A stretch of DNA of 64,000 nucleotides. It comes from Indiicoccus explosivorum (GTDB lineage Bacteria > Bacillota > Bacilli > Bacillales_A > Planococcaceae). Positions 28,541 through 37,852 of the stretch are shown here, piece after piece. Every line of letters starts with the position of its first letter. The stretch's first letter is position 1. Where the stretch lies: assembly GCF_002167005.1 (NCBI RefSeq), contig NZ_NHTN01000003.1, positions 59,474-123,473 of the forward strand. The letters run 5' to 3'. The notes below the pieces were generated by a model. That model searched no databases. It was not told the DNA's origin and saw nothing but the letters and a program-made list of their open reading frames with translations. A program made the translations under genes and the position numbers.

Positions 28541-28551
28541 CAGACCCCTCC

Positions 28552-31500
28552 TTACAAATGGACTTCCCGGTCTCCGTTGAACAAGTACAGGATCCGCTCC
28601 TTGATCGGGATGTGCAGGATGCGGCTCACCGCTTCTTCATAAGCGGAAAGCTGCACTCCGTACCGCTGCGCCATTTCCTGTTCCACGTTCCCGATTCCCC
28701 GGATCCGGTCCGTCTTGTAATCAAGCAAAATCCAGCCATCCGGTTCTTCGATCAGGCAATCGACGATTCCCTGAATGATCTGCCGGTCCCCGTCCGCATC
28801 TTCACGGCCATATGTGAACGGCACTTCCCGGCTGACCGATTCCGCCGCCAGCATCCGCTTGCCGATCGGGCTATCGAAAAACCGGGCGACAGCTTCCGCC
28901 TTCACCGCGTCGCCTTCATCCGGCGTGAGCAGTTCGCGGCCGACCAGCTCCCGGATGAACGCGGTGACTTCATCGGCGTCCAGCGGCCTGTCGAGCGGCA
29001 AATGCTGCATGACGGCGTGGTAAGCCGTGCCGATGTCAGCGGATGACAGCTGTTCCTGCTGCATGAAGTCCGGCCGGTGGTAAAGGAGCGGCCGCATCGG
29101 GACGGCGGGATCCATGAATATTTCCGGTTCCTCCAGCCGCTCCAGCGCCTGAAGCCGTTTCAGTTCCGTCACGGACTGCTTGGATCGTTTCTCCACAGCA
29201 TGCTGATAGGCATAGCGGTAACCGAATTTCCGGCGGATTTCTTCCTTGATGTCTTCCGGCTCCTTCTCCCGCGGCTCTTCCTGTTCTGTGAAGATACTGA
29301 CCGGCTGCAGGCCGGCCGCATCCGCTATGGTAAGCCTGAACTTGGACGGATGTTCCAGCGCCTGGCCGTCCGGCTGCAGGATTCCTGCTGTATCGGGATG
29401 TCGCATGAGCGCCGGCCCGATCCAATCCAAGTATCCTTTTGCCCGTGACCGGACAAAGTCAGGCAGCCGCATATCCTGTGAAAGATGGTTCCATGATTCC
29501 GTCTGTTTTTCCAGTTCGCCGGTCGCAGCCGTCAAATACAGCCGTTCTTTCGCGCGGGTCATCGCCACATACAGAACCCGCATTTCTTCCGCCCGCATCT
29601 GCAGCTGCTGTTTTTCCTTTACGGCCAGGAACGGAAGCGACGTATACGCGAGCCTCGTATCGGGATTGATGGCTTTGACCGCCAGCCCGTACTCCCGGTC
29701 GAACAGGTACGATTTCGCGAAGTCCTGCTCGTTGAATTTTTTCCCCATGCCGGCCAGGAATACGACCGGAAACTCCAGCCCTTTCGATTTATGGACCGTC
29801 ATGAGACGGACGACATTCTCCTGTTCGGCAAGCGACCGGGCAGTGCCGAGGTCATCCCCGCGGGTATCCATCCGGTCGATGAATCGCAGGAACCGGAACA
29901 GCCCCCGGAAGGATGTTTTCTCGTATTCCAGCGCACGGTCGTGCAGCGCCCGCAAGTTTGCCTGGCGCTGCCTGCCGTTCGACATGGCTCCCGCCATTTC
30001 CAAGTAATTCGTATCCATGTAGACCTGCCAGATCAGATCCGCCAGCGAGCCGCGCCGCGCAAGATTCCGCCAGTCCTCCAGCTGCACTGAAAAGCGGCGG
30101 AGCTTCTCGGCGGTCTCCGGCCGGATGCCTGTGCCGCCGCGCATGAATTCCTTCAGTGCATCGTAATACGTCCCATCAGGCAGCGCAAGCCGGATCTGGG
30201 CGAGTTCGTTCTCCTTCATGCCGATGAACGGCGACCGGAGCACGGCCGCGAGCGGCACATCCTGGTAAGGGTTATCGATGACACGCAGTGTATTGAGCAT
30301 GATCATCACTTCAAGCGCTTCGAAATAGCCGCCATTCACTTCCGCGTAGAGCGGAATGCCGGCCAGCTTGAATTCATCCGCCAGTTCACCCGCCCAAGAC
30401 ATCGAACGCATCAGCACGACGATATCCCGGTATTCGAGCGGACGGTCCTCACCGGTCCACGGATCCTGGACGGTCGTTCCCGATTCCATCAGTTCACTGA
30501 TTTTCCGGGTGATGTGGCGGGCTTCCCATTGCGATTTTTCAAGCTCTTCCTCCAATTCTTCCCCCTCTTGCCCATCGGCGGGATCGTGGATGAGCGTCAC
30601 ATCGACCGGCGGACCGTCTCCGCTGTACGGTGCCTGATGATAAAGGGCTGCCGCTTCGTCGTAATCGATTTCACCGACGCGTTCCCCCATTATCTGCGAA
30701 AAGAGGAAATTCGTTCCGTCAAGTATTTCTTTCCGGCTCCGGAAATTCGAATTCAGGTCGATCTTCAGGCCTTCTTCTTCAGGCTCGCGATGAAAACGGG
30801 CATACTTCTGCAAAAACAGCATCGGCTCCGCAAGCCGGAATCTATAAATCGACTGTTTGACATCCCCGACCATGAACAAGTTCCCGTCCGACTCCCCGCC
30901 CGACTTCACGAGCTGGAGGATCGCTTCCTGAAGCAGGTTGATATCCTGATATTCATCGACGAGCACTTCCTTGAACGCCTTCCGGTAATCTTCCGCTACA
31001 GCGGACGGGCGTCCGTCTTCCTGCAGGATCTGGAGGGCATAATGCTCGAGATCCGCGAAATCGACGATGGCCCGCTCGGTCTTCAGCCGGCGGTACTGTT
31101 CGCCGAATTCCTTCGTCAGCCTGACCAGCGTCCGCATCATCGGAGCCATTTCCCGCATTTCCCGGATGAGCCGGTCCGGCGGGCGAATAAAGTACGTATC
31201 CTTGATATCGGCGACGATCTTCTGCATCTGCTTCCGCTTCTTTTTGACTGCATCCCCCAGTTCCGGACTGCAGGATCCTTTCCGGATAGCGGCTGCCCGC
31301 TGCCAGCCGAAGCCGCTGAAATACTGGTAAAGGCTTTCCCACGACTGCCCGAGAGCGTCCAGTGCGCCCCGGATCATAAACAGATCCGTACGGAGCGTCT
31401 CCGCGAATGATTCCGGGCCATCCGGCAGACCGGTGATCCGGAGACCTTCTTCCGCCACCTGCATCGCTTCTTCCAGCGCATGGCGGATGGACTGTTTCAA

Positions 31501-32166
31501 ATCGCCGGCAAACGGCAGGTCATCCACAGTGAATCCATCCGGCACCTCATACAGGGCCGGCACACTATCCAGCCACAGATCAGGATCCGGGTGTGCGCGG
31601 GAACTGCTGAACAGCCGGTCGATCAGCTTTTCCATGTCCGCATCGCTTCTGTCCGATGTAAAGCTGTCCGCCAGCCGGTATACCGCTTCCGAATCTTCAC
31701 TGTCGAATGCGCGTTCCAGGACCGCCGCCATCACATCGTCACGGAGCAGGGCGGTTTCCATATCATTCGCGATGCGGAAGCCCGGATCGATATCGAGCAG
31801 GTAGGCATATTGCCGGACGACCTGCATGCAGAATGAATGAAGGGTCGAAATCTGCGCCTTGTTGATCAATCGGAGCTGTTTCCTCAAATGGGCGGAATCC
31901 GGCTGTTCAGCGAGCGCTTTTTCCAGCGCGGCCGCCATCCGGTGACGCATTTCCGCCGCTGAGGCATTGGTGAACGTCACGACGAGGAGTTCATCGACGT
32001 CCAGCGGATTTTCCGGATCCAAGACCCGTTCGATCATCCGGGTAATCAGTACGGCCGTCTTGCCGGAACCGGCTGCAGCCGATACAAGCATGTCCCGTCC
32101 CCTGGCCCAGATCGCCCGCCACTGTTCATCCGTCCACGTCGCATCGGATGGCTTATTCGGTATCAT
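28552..32166 (-). CDS. addA: AddA helicase-nuclease subunit
   Basis: AddA of the AddAB complex (the RecBCD equivalent) unwinds and trims broken DNA ends and loads RecA. The 1204-residue protein starts with the UvrD-type Walker A region VSAAAGSGKTAVLITRMIERV, has motif II VDEYQDIN, motif IV-V MTVHKSKGLEFPVV and motif VI VAMTRAKERLYL. It ends with a RecB-type nuclease domain (GTAYHAVMQHLP, GIVDCLIEEPDGWILLDYKTD) holding the catalytic Asp-Lys. It overlaps addB by 14 bases. Confidence 0.98.
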   Translation of the reverse strand: MIPNKPSDATWTDEQWRAIWARGRDMLVSAAAGSGKTAVLITRMIERVLDPENPLDVDELLVVTFTNASAAEMRHRMAAALEKALAEQPDSAHLRKQLRLINKAQISTLHSFCMQVVRQYAYLLDIDPGFRIANDMETALLRDDVMAAVLERAFDSEDSEAVYRLADSFTSDRSDADMEKLIDRLFSSSRAHPDPDLWLDSVPALYEVPDGFTVDDLPFAGDLKQSIRHALEEAMQVAEEGLRITGLPDGPESFAETLRTDLFMIRGALDALGQSWESLYQYFSGFGWQRAAAIRKGSCSPELGDAVKKKRKQMQKIVADIKDTYFIRPPDRLIREMREMAPMMRTLVRLTKEFGEQYRRLKTERAIVDFADLEHYALQILQEDGRPSAVAEDYRKAFKEVLVDEYQDINLLQEAILQLVKSGGESDGNLFMVGDVKQSIYRFRLAEPMLFLQKYARFHREPEEEGLKIDLNSNFRSRKEILDGTNFLFSQIMGERVGEIDYDEAAALYHQAPYSGDGPPVDVTLIHDPADGQEGEELEEELEKSQWEARHITRKISELMESGTTVQDPWTGEDRPLEYRDIVVLMRSMSWAGELADEFKLAGIPLYAEVNGGYFEALEVMIMLNTLRVIDNPYQDVPLAAVLRSPFIGMKENELAQIRLALPDGTYYDALKEFMRGGTGIRPETAEKLRRFSVQLEDWRNLARRGSLADLIWQVYMDTNYLEMAGAMSNGRQRQANLRALHDRALEYEKTSFRGLFRFLRFIDRMDTRGDDLGTARSLAEQENVVRLMTVHKSKGLEFPVVFLAGMGKKFNEQDFAKSYLFDREYGLAVKAINPDTRLAYTSLPFLAVKEKQQLQMRAEEMRVLYVAMTRAKERLYLTAATGELEKQTESWNHLSQDMRLPDFVRSRAKGYLDWIGPALMRHPDTAGILQPDGQALEHPSKFRLTIADAAGLQPVSIFTEQEEPREKEPEDIKEEIRRKFGYRYAYQHAVEKRSKQSVTELKRLQALERLEEPEIFMDPAVPMRPLLYHRPDFMQQEQLSSADIGTAYHAVMQHLPLDRPLDADEVTAFIRELVGRELLTPDEGDAVKAEAVARFFDSPIGKRMLAAESVSREVPFTYGREDADGDRQIIQGIVDCLIEEPDGWILLDYKTDRIRGIGNVEQEMAQRYGVQLSAYEEAVSRILHIPIKERILYLFNGDREVHL

Positions 32167-35100
32167 CTTCTTCCAGCTCCTTTCTCATCAGGCCGATGGA
32201 TTCATCCGGTGAATGGGATGGCAGCCTCCGGTAGTTCTGGTCCGGGTCGGCCGGATCGAACTGGCACACGGGCCGGTACGAGCAGAATTGGCAAGGCGTC
32301 GCGTCTTTCATCCTGTATGGATCGATGCGCGTATCACCTTCGAGAATGCCGTTCCCTGCCTGCCGGTGCTTGTGCCGTGTAAACTGCCGGATCAGCTGGA
32401 TATCTTCAGGACTGGCCGTTTTCGACTGGCTTGAAATAATTTCACCTGTCTTTGCGCTCAGCCGGACCGGAATGATGTCCGAGTAGCCGTCAATCTCTTT
32501 ATCCATCGTGCGGATCACATCCGGATCCTCCACGACGAGGCCGTTCATTTTGTATTCTTTCAGCAGTGCCTCTTCCACTTCTTCCGCCGTCAGCAGCTTC
32601 GTCTGATTGAGGATCGGGTTGTGCATGTGGAAATACAGGACACCGGCCGGTTCCGCTTCAGTCCCGAGCCACCTGCCGGCATTCGTCAGCGCCACATCCA
32701 AGTAAGTGAACGTCTGAAGCGACAGTCCCCGGTAGACTTCGTTCAAATCAAGTCCCCGTTTCGACATCTTGTAATCGACGACACGCACGTACGGCTTCCC
32801 GCCGATCTCCGCCGAATCGATCCGGTCGATGCGCCCACGGACGAACATTTTCCGTCCCCGGTGCAACTCGACTTCGAGCGGCGGAACCGGATCCTGGGGC
32901 CCGAACATGACTTCCATCGCCACCGGCGCGAACCCCGTCGCTTTTGCATGCTTTGACAGCATCGTCGCGGTCTGCCGGATGATGCCTTCCAGCTTGTACT
33001 GAATGTACCGGTACCGCGAGGAGCTGATCAGGATTTGATTCACGAAATGAGGCGACAGTACGTCCATCGCCTGTCTCGCCAGTTCCCGGCACTGTTTTTT
33101 TGACAGCGATGACCAGGAGATGCCCAGGCGTCCGATTTCATCAGCGATCCATTTCACGGCAGCATGGAACAAATCGCCCATCTGCGGCGGTTCGAGTCCG
33201 TGCTGCTCCCGGTCCTTCAGCTGCAGGCCGTACGCCGCGAACTGGGCGAACGGGCAGCCGAAATAGCGTTCGACCCTTCGGACGCTCGAAGAAATCGGTG
33301 TCCCGTAAAGCGGTTCAGCCACATCCGCATCCAGCGGTTCGGCCGTATTCGGCTTGATCGGTTTCAGGATTTTTTCAATGACCGAAGAAAACAGGAAATC
33401 CTCTTTATAGTAATCCAGCACTTCCTGCCAGACCGGTGACAGGGCGCCTTTCCTCACTTGGCTCGTCAAGTAGTACAATGTCGGCCGAGGATGCGAAACG
33501 TAGTCCAGGTGCCGGCTTTCCGGGAGTTCCTCCGGATCCATCACGGCGGGCTCGGGCACGATGGCGAACATCGATTCCAGCTGACGGACATAGAGGGACG
33601 GCAAGAGTGCCTTCCCTTCCTCGTCCGCAATCGGGTAAGTCACTGTCAGCCTGTCGGAAGCGGAGGAAAATGCCCGATAAGCAACATAGGCTTCATCGAG
33701 CAGGCGCATCCGGGTTGTCGGCGCAAGCTCATAGCCGACATTCATGAACCACTCCCGTTCCGTATCCGTCAGGATCCCTTCCGCTTCGATCCGCTTCGGC
33801 AGAATGCCGTCGTTTGCGCCGATGACGAACACCGAACGGATATCCGTCAGGCGGGCGATATCTAGCGACTGGACCGTCACTTGATCGATCGACGGCGGGA
33901 TACGGGAGAACTCCAGTGTATCGAATCCTTCATCGAGGATTTTCACGGCCGCCGCCGGCTCCAGTTCCTTATCGCCGAACATTAGCACGAACTGATCGAG
34001 CACCTCGATCCACCGGTCCCACGCCTGCTCGTGTTCAGTCGCCGACAGAAGCCGGTGCTGACGCTCTTCCCGTTCCTTCAGGCGCTGGATTTTCCCATAA
34101 ACTTCTAAGTTCTCGATGAAGACGTACAGGGCTTCCGCAACGTCCCGGCCCGTCCTGCAATCTTGGATCCGGTCGCGGAGTCCCGCAAGCGGGCCGATCA
34201 CCATATCCCGCACCGCGTGCAGTTCCGCCTCCCGCGCTTTTTCTTCATCGGTCTGCACAGCCGTATGCAGCTCCAGGCCCCGGTACTTTTTATAGAACCA
34301 GCGCCCGCTGTCGAACCAGCGGGAACCGTAAATGCCGTTGGCGATGACGAAATTCTCGAGGATATCCCCCCGTTCCCGCCACTCTGCGACACTGTCCCTC
34401 GGGAAGAACAGATCCGTCTTCACTGCCCGGAAAACCGGTTCGTATGCCAGGCCGCCGATCGCGGCTTCAAGCGCGGACCGGCTCAGTTCAATGAGCGGAT
34501 GGTGGAGCATCGGTTTCTTGCGGCTGATGAAAACCGGAATTTCGTATTGAGGGAAAATGGTTTCGATCAATTCATCGTAAACTTCCGGCTGTCTGTACAA
34601 GAGAGCGATTTCGCGATAGCGCATCCCTTCCATGGCCTGTTCCCTGATCCTGCGTGCAACAGCATGCACTTCCGCTCGCCGTGTCGCCGCTTCCGTCACT
34701 GCTACGCTGCCGCTCCCTTCGATGGCAGGCACAGGGTGGACATCGAAATTGCGCTCAAGGTGGGCTGTGTCCCTTGTGTTGAACCGGAGCTGTTCAGTCA
34801 TATGTACTGGGGGTTCCAGTTCAACGCCTTCCTCACGCGCCAGTTCATTCAGCCGCCACGCGGCTTGTGCCGGCCGGAAAAACAGCGCCTGTTCTTCGAT
34901 GCGTCCGCCGATTTCATCCATCGGAAGCGCGACCGTCACGGATTTGGCATATTTCAGCAGCTCGCGGATGATCTCGTACTCCTGAGCTGTGAAGGTGACG
35001 AAGCCATCGATATAGATGTCGGCCTTCCGGATCAGTTCCGAATGCTTCACCCGCTCTGCCAGCATGCGGAGGTGGCCTTCCGAATCGACGTATGTTGTGC

Positions 35101-35623
35101 CGAGCCGGCTTTCGACTTCCGTCAGGATCAGTTCCAGATCTCCCGCCTTATCGAGCAGCGATTTCGGTGCCCCCGCCGCAGACAGGGCCGACCGAAGTTC
35201 CGACAGTTCCCCGCAGTCGACGCAGTAGCGGGCGAATTCCTTCAATAAATCCTCGATTTGGTCAGTGAATCCCCGTTTCCCCGCTGCCCGCCGGAACAGC
35301 TGGAATTCGTCCTTATGCTCTTCCAGGAGGCTGCGGATCAGCATCCGGTAGCCAAACGTATTCACTTCTTTCCGGCTGATGCCCCCCACTTCCTGCAAAA
35401 CACGCCAGGCGAGCCGTTTGAATGTCACGGCCTGCGCCCGGATGAGTCCTTCCATGCTGTAACCGGTCGACAGCCGGTACTCCGTGGAGAAAGACATCTG
35501 GTCCGGTACGACAAAAAAGATCGGATCCCCGTCAGCGTCGTAGTGAAGCATTTCCGCAATCTCTTCCTGTATGAAGCGGGTCTTTCCGGAACCCGCCCGT
35601 CCGTATACGATCCGTAAAGACAC
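32153..35623 (-). CDS. addB: AddB subunit, iron-sulfur nuclease
   Basis: AddB recognises Chi and carries the second nuclease. The 1156-residue protein begins MSLRIVYGRAGSGKTRFI (Walker A). The C-terminal nuclease has VRGRIDRID, RVVDYKM and the four-cysteine iron-sulfur site: one Cys in FGCPFAQFA and three in CQFCSYRPVCQFD. The GTG at 35621-35623 is 6 bases from AGGGGGA; an upstream TTG overlaps that site. It is first in the addB-addA-DUF418 operon. Confidence 0.97.
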   Translation of the reverse strand: MSLRIVYGRAGSGKTRFIQEEIAEMLHYDADGDPIFFVVPDQMSFSTEYRLSTGYSMEGLIRAQAVTFKRLAWRVLQEVGGISRKEVNTFGYRMLIRSLLEEHKDEFQLFRRAAGKRGFTDQIEDLLKEFARYCVDCGELSELRSALSAAGAPKSLLDKAGDLELILTEVESRLGTTYVDSEGHLRMLAERVKHSELIRKADIYIDGFVTFTAQEYEIIRELLKYAKSVTVALPMDEIGGRIEEQALFFRPAQAAWRLNELAREEGVELEPPVHMTEQLRFNTRDTAHLERNFDVHPVPAIEGSGSVAVTEAATRRAEVHAVARRIREQAMEGMRYREIALLYRQPEVYDELIETIFPQYEIPVFISRKKPMLHHPLIELSRSALEAAIGGLAYEPVFRAVKTDLFFPRDSVAEWRERGDILENFVIANGIYGSRWFDSGRWFYKKYRGLELHTAVQTDEEKAREAELHAVRDMVIGPLAGLRDRIQDCRTGRDVAEALYVFIENLEVYGKIQRLKEREERQHRLLSATEHEQAWDRWIEVLDQFVLMFGDKELEPAAAVKILDEGFDTLEFSRIPPSIDQVTVQSLDIARLTDIRSVFVIGANDGILPKRIEAEGILTDTEREWFMNVGYELAPTTRMRLLDEAYVAYRAFSSASDRLTVTYPIADEEGKALLPSLYVRQLESMFAIVPEPAVMDPEELPESRHLDYVSHPRPTLYYLTSQVRKGALSPVWQEVLDYYKEDFLFSSVIEKILKPIKPNTAEPLDADVAEPLYGTPISSSVRRVERYFGCPFAQFAAYGLQLKDREQHGLEPPQMGDLFHAAVKWIADEIGRLGISWSSLSKKQCRELARQAMDVLSPHFVNQILISSSRYRYIQYKLEGIIRQTATMLSKHAKATGFAPVAMEVMFGPQDPVPPLEVELHRGRKMFVRGRIDRIDSAEIGGKPYVRVVDYKMSKRGLDLNEVYRGLSLQTFTYLDVALTNAGRWLGTEAEPAGVLYFHMHNPILNQTKLLTAEEVEEALLKEYKMNGLVVEDPDVIRTMDKEIDGYSDIIPVRLSAKTGEIISSQSKTASPEDIQLIRQFTRHKHRQAGNGILEGDTRIDPYRMKDATPCQFCSYRPVCQFDPADPDQNYRRLPSHSPDESIGLMRKELEEDDTE

Positions 35624-35658
35624 GGTCAATCCCCCTAAAAAGAACGTTTGTTCCTGTT

Positions 35659-35664
35659 ATTATA
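35659..35664 (-). promoter_or_regulatory. Possible -10 element for addB
   Basis: A perfect TATAAT about 35 bases upstream of the addB start on the minus strand, without a recognisable -35; it abuts the terminator of the preceding gene. Confidence 0.4.
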
Positions 35665-35674
35665 CACTAAAAAT

Positions 35675-35705
35675 CCCCGATATCCAATCGTTTCCGGATA
35701 TCGGG
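35675..35705 (-). terminator. Terminator after the TVP38 family gene
   Basis: CCCCGATATCC and GGATATCGGGG form an 11-bp stem followed on the minus strand by ATTTTTA. Confidence 0.8.
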
Positions 35706-35713
35706 GCCGCTTT

Positions 35714-36355
35714 TCAGCCGTCCTTTTCCTGTTCTTCCTGCAGCTCTTCTGCCTGCACTTTTTCGAATTCTTTGTCCGCTTTGGCATTGAGCCGCTTTTC
35801 AAGGACTTTTCCGAGAACGTACAGTACGGCCACGATCGTGATGACGACCGCCGTTCTTCCCGGCTGGGTGATGAGCGCGCGGATATCGTAGCCGACATAA
35901 CTGACGGTCAGGATCATCACGAACTTGCCGGCCAGCACAGCAAGCAGGTACTCCCCTTTTTTGATGCCGGACAAACCGGCGACGACATTGACGATGGATG
36001 AAGGAGTGAAAGGGAAACAGAGCAGCAGGAAGAGCGGGCCGAAGCCGTTGCGGTCCACCCAGTGGATCAGCTTCCGGACCCGCTCGTGACGGGTCATGAA
36101 ATTAAGGAAGCGGGCCTGCCCGAACCGCCTGACGATGAGGAACACGACATAGGCACCGGCTACGGACCCGCCCCAGGAAAGAAGGAAGCCGATCCAGAGT
36201 CCGTAGGCCGAAGCGTTCGCCACCACGAACACGAACAGCGGCAGGAACGGCAGGAACGATTCCAGGAAAGGCAGCAGGACACTGATGAGCGGGCCGAACG
36301 CCCGGTAGGAATTCTGCAGTTCTTCTATATTTTCAAGTGAGAAAAAATCTGTCAT
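35714..36355 (-). CDS. TVP38/TMEM64 (DedA-like) membrane protein, YhjE-like
   Basis: A 213-residue integral membrane protein of the SNARE-associated/VTT superfamily, whose relatives move or scramble lipids or maintain envelope charge. The signature segments are PFLPLFVFVVANASAYGLWIG, LSWGGSVAGAYVVFLIVRRFG and FPFTPSSIVNVVAGLSGI, with five to six membrane spans and an acidic charged C-terminal tail (residues about 190-213). A yhjE-like gene near addBA is also found in B. subtilis. It is divergent from azlC. Confidence 0.85.
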   Translation of the reverse strand: MTDFFSLENIEELQNSYRAFGPLISVLLPFLESFLPFLPLFVFVVANASAYGLWIGFLLSWGGSVAGAYVVFLIVRRFGQARFLNFMTRHERVRKLIHWVDRNGFGPLFLLLCFPFTPSSIVNVVAGLSGIKKGEYLLAVLAGKFVMILTVSYVGYDIRALITQPGRTAVVITIVAVLYVLGKVLEKRLNAKADKEFEKVQAEELQEEQEKDG

Positions 36356-36407
36356 AGAGGGCTCCTTGTGCCGTTGTGGGAATTTCTTTGTTTATTGCCT
36401 TCAAACT

Positions 36408-36434
36408 TTGACGGAACTTTGGTAATGTTATTAT
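36408..36434 (+). promoter_or_regulatory. Possible promoter of azlCD
   Basis: TTGACG (36408-36413) and TATTAT (36429-36434) with a short 15-bp spacer, or TTTGAC with 16 bp. Weak. Confidence 0.35.
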
Positions 36435-36495
36435 TTAGTTTACCTAATTGCGCCGCCGCCCGAAAGCGGAAACACTCAGAAAGAGGAAGATGACC

Positions 36496-37197
36496 ATGGA
36501 AGAATCCCACCGCTACACGTTCACTGCCGGCCTCAAGGCGGGAACAAGCATCGCGATCGGCTATTTCCCGATCGCCCTGACGTTCGGGCTGCTGGCGAAG
36601 ACGACCGGTCTGTCGGTGATCGAAGCGACAGCCATGAGCATTCTCGTTTTTGCCGGCGCCGCCCAATACATATCCTTATCACTGATCGCCGCGGGAGTCA
36701 GCCCGGCTGTGATCGTCATCAACACGTTCATCGTCAATATCCGCCATTTCCTCATGACCGCTTCGCTCAATGAAAAGATGGAGCCCGATGCGGTATGGAA
36801 AAAAGCGCTTTACGCGTTCGGTGTGACGGATGAGACGTTTTCCGTCCTCGCCACCCGTAAAGAGGACCGGATCCGGACCCCGTTCGCGGCCGGCGTCATC
36901 CTGATCGCCTACTCCAGCTGGGTCATCTTTACGGCGGTCGGACACCGGATCGGCGCAAACCTTCCGCTGTTCCTTCAGGCAGCCATGTCCATCGCGCTTT
37001 ACGCCATGTTCGTCGGACTTCTTGTGCCTTCGATGAAAGGGAACCGGAAAGTGGTCATGCTGGCGCTGACCGCCGCCCTTGTGAATTCCCTGTTCTACTT
37101 CACCGGCTGGCTGTCCACGGGCTGGGCCATCCTTGCCGCCACGCTCATCTCAGCTGTGTTCATCGAATACGTCTACGCACGAAAGGGGAAATCCTGA
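36496..37197 (+). CDS. azlC: AzlC family branched-chain amino acid exporter, large subunit
   Basis: With AzlD it forms a two-component exporter of branched-chain amino acids and analogues. The 233-residue membrane protein has the family region GLKAGTSIAIGYFPIALTFGLLA, ILVFAGAAQYISLSLI and NIRHFLMTASLNEK. Two close ATGs exist; the second is 8 bases from AGAGGA and is chosen. The stop overlaps the azlD ATG by one base, so translation is coupled. Confidence 0.92.
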   Translation: MEESHRYTFTAGLKAGTSIAIGYFPIALTFGLLAKTTGLSVIEATAMSILVFAGAAQYISLSLIAAGVSPAVIVINTFIVNIRHFLMTASLNEKMEPDAVWKKALYAFGVTDETFSVLATRKEDRIRTPFAAGVILIAYSSWVIFTAVGHRIGANLPLFLQAAMSIALYAMFVGLLVPSMKGNRKVVMLALTAALVNSLFYFTGWLSTGWAILAATLISAVFIEYVYARKGKS

Positions 37198-37502
37198 TGG
37201 ATACTTGGTATTGGTGGATGATCATCGGCATGGCCGTCGTCACGTATGTTCCCCGGGCCATTCCGCTGACGTTCCTGGAAGGGCGGGAACTTCCGCGCCC
37301 TGTACAGAACGTATTGCGCAACATTCCGTACGCCGTCCTGGGCGCGCTTATTTTCCCGGCGATTTTCTTCGTCCAGGAAAACATCTGGTTCGGCATCATC
37401 GGAGCGGCCGCCGCCTTCGGGCTCGCCTTCAGCGGCGCCAACGTCATGGTCGTCGTCCTCGGTTCGATTGCGGTTCTCGCCGGATTCAGTCTGTTGCTGT
37501 AA
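37197..37502 (+). CDS. azlD: AzlD family exporter, small subunit
   Basis: A 101-residue membrane partner of AzlC with about four hydrophobic segments. MIIGMAVVTYVPRAIPLTFLEGRELP is the conserved N-terminal block and NIPYAVLGALIFPAIF the second. It shares its first base with the azlC stop. Confidence 0.92.
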   Translation: MDTWYWWMIIGMAVVTYVPRAIPLTFLEGRELPRPVQNVLRNIPYAVLGALIFPAIFFVQENIWFGIIGAAAAFGLAFSGANVMVVVLGSIAVLAGFSLLL

Positions 37503-37568
37503 AGAATCCTGCCCGGTGGCCGTGAATAAAACCCGCGACTGCGAGGAATGCTCCATGCGCACAAAACA

Positions 37569-37606
37569 AAAAGCCGATCTTCAGTCAGTCCTGAAGATCG
37601 GCTTTT
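37569..37606. terminator. Bidirectional terminator between azlD and csbA
   Basis: AAAAGCCGATCTTCAG and CTGAAGATCGGCTTTT give a perfect 16-bp stem with a 6-base loop. The right arm is the coding end of csbA, so its last seven codons double as half the hairpin. Confidence 0.92.
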
Positions 37607-37836
37607 CGCGCGTGCCTGACCATATAAGAAGCATAGGAAAAACCTGCAGTCAGCGAGAACGCATTAACGGCAAACAGAAGCCACGTATGTGTGTAACCCG
37701 CATACACAGCGGCCGCGATGAGTGAAACGGTCAGCACCAGGCCGACGACATGATGATACGTCACACGCGTGAACAGGATGACAAGGAGTCCAGGGATAAA
37801 AAGCGACATGAAGAACTTGGTCACCATAGATTCCAT
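37585..37836 (-). CDS. csbA: CsbA-like small membrane protein
   Basis: An 83-residue membrane protein with three hydrophobic segments, matching CsbA, a SigB-controlled protein of unknown function in B. subtilis. The region KFFMSLFIPGLLVILFTRVTYHHVVGLVLTVSLIAAAVYAGYTHTW is the family block. An AAGGAGAG site lies 9 bases before the ATG. It lies 16 bases downstream of the transsulfuration gene, so here it is probably expressed with it. I see no clear SigB promoter directly in front. Confidence 0.78.
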   Translation of the reverse strand: MESMVTKFFMSLFIPGLLVILFTRVTYHHVVGLVLTVSLIAAAVYAGYTHTWLLFAVNAFSLTAGFSYASYMVRHARKADLQD

Positions 37837-37852
37837 TGCTTCGCTCTCCTTT

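Noticed and set aside
34163..35248. Open frame of about 360 codons opposite addB
   Set aside because: Antisense to a conserved part of addB, Arg/His/Phe-rich and without a start signal.
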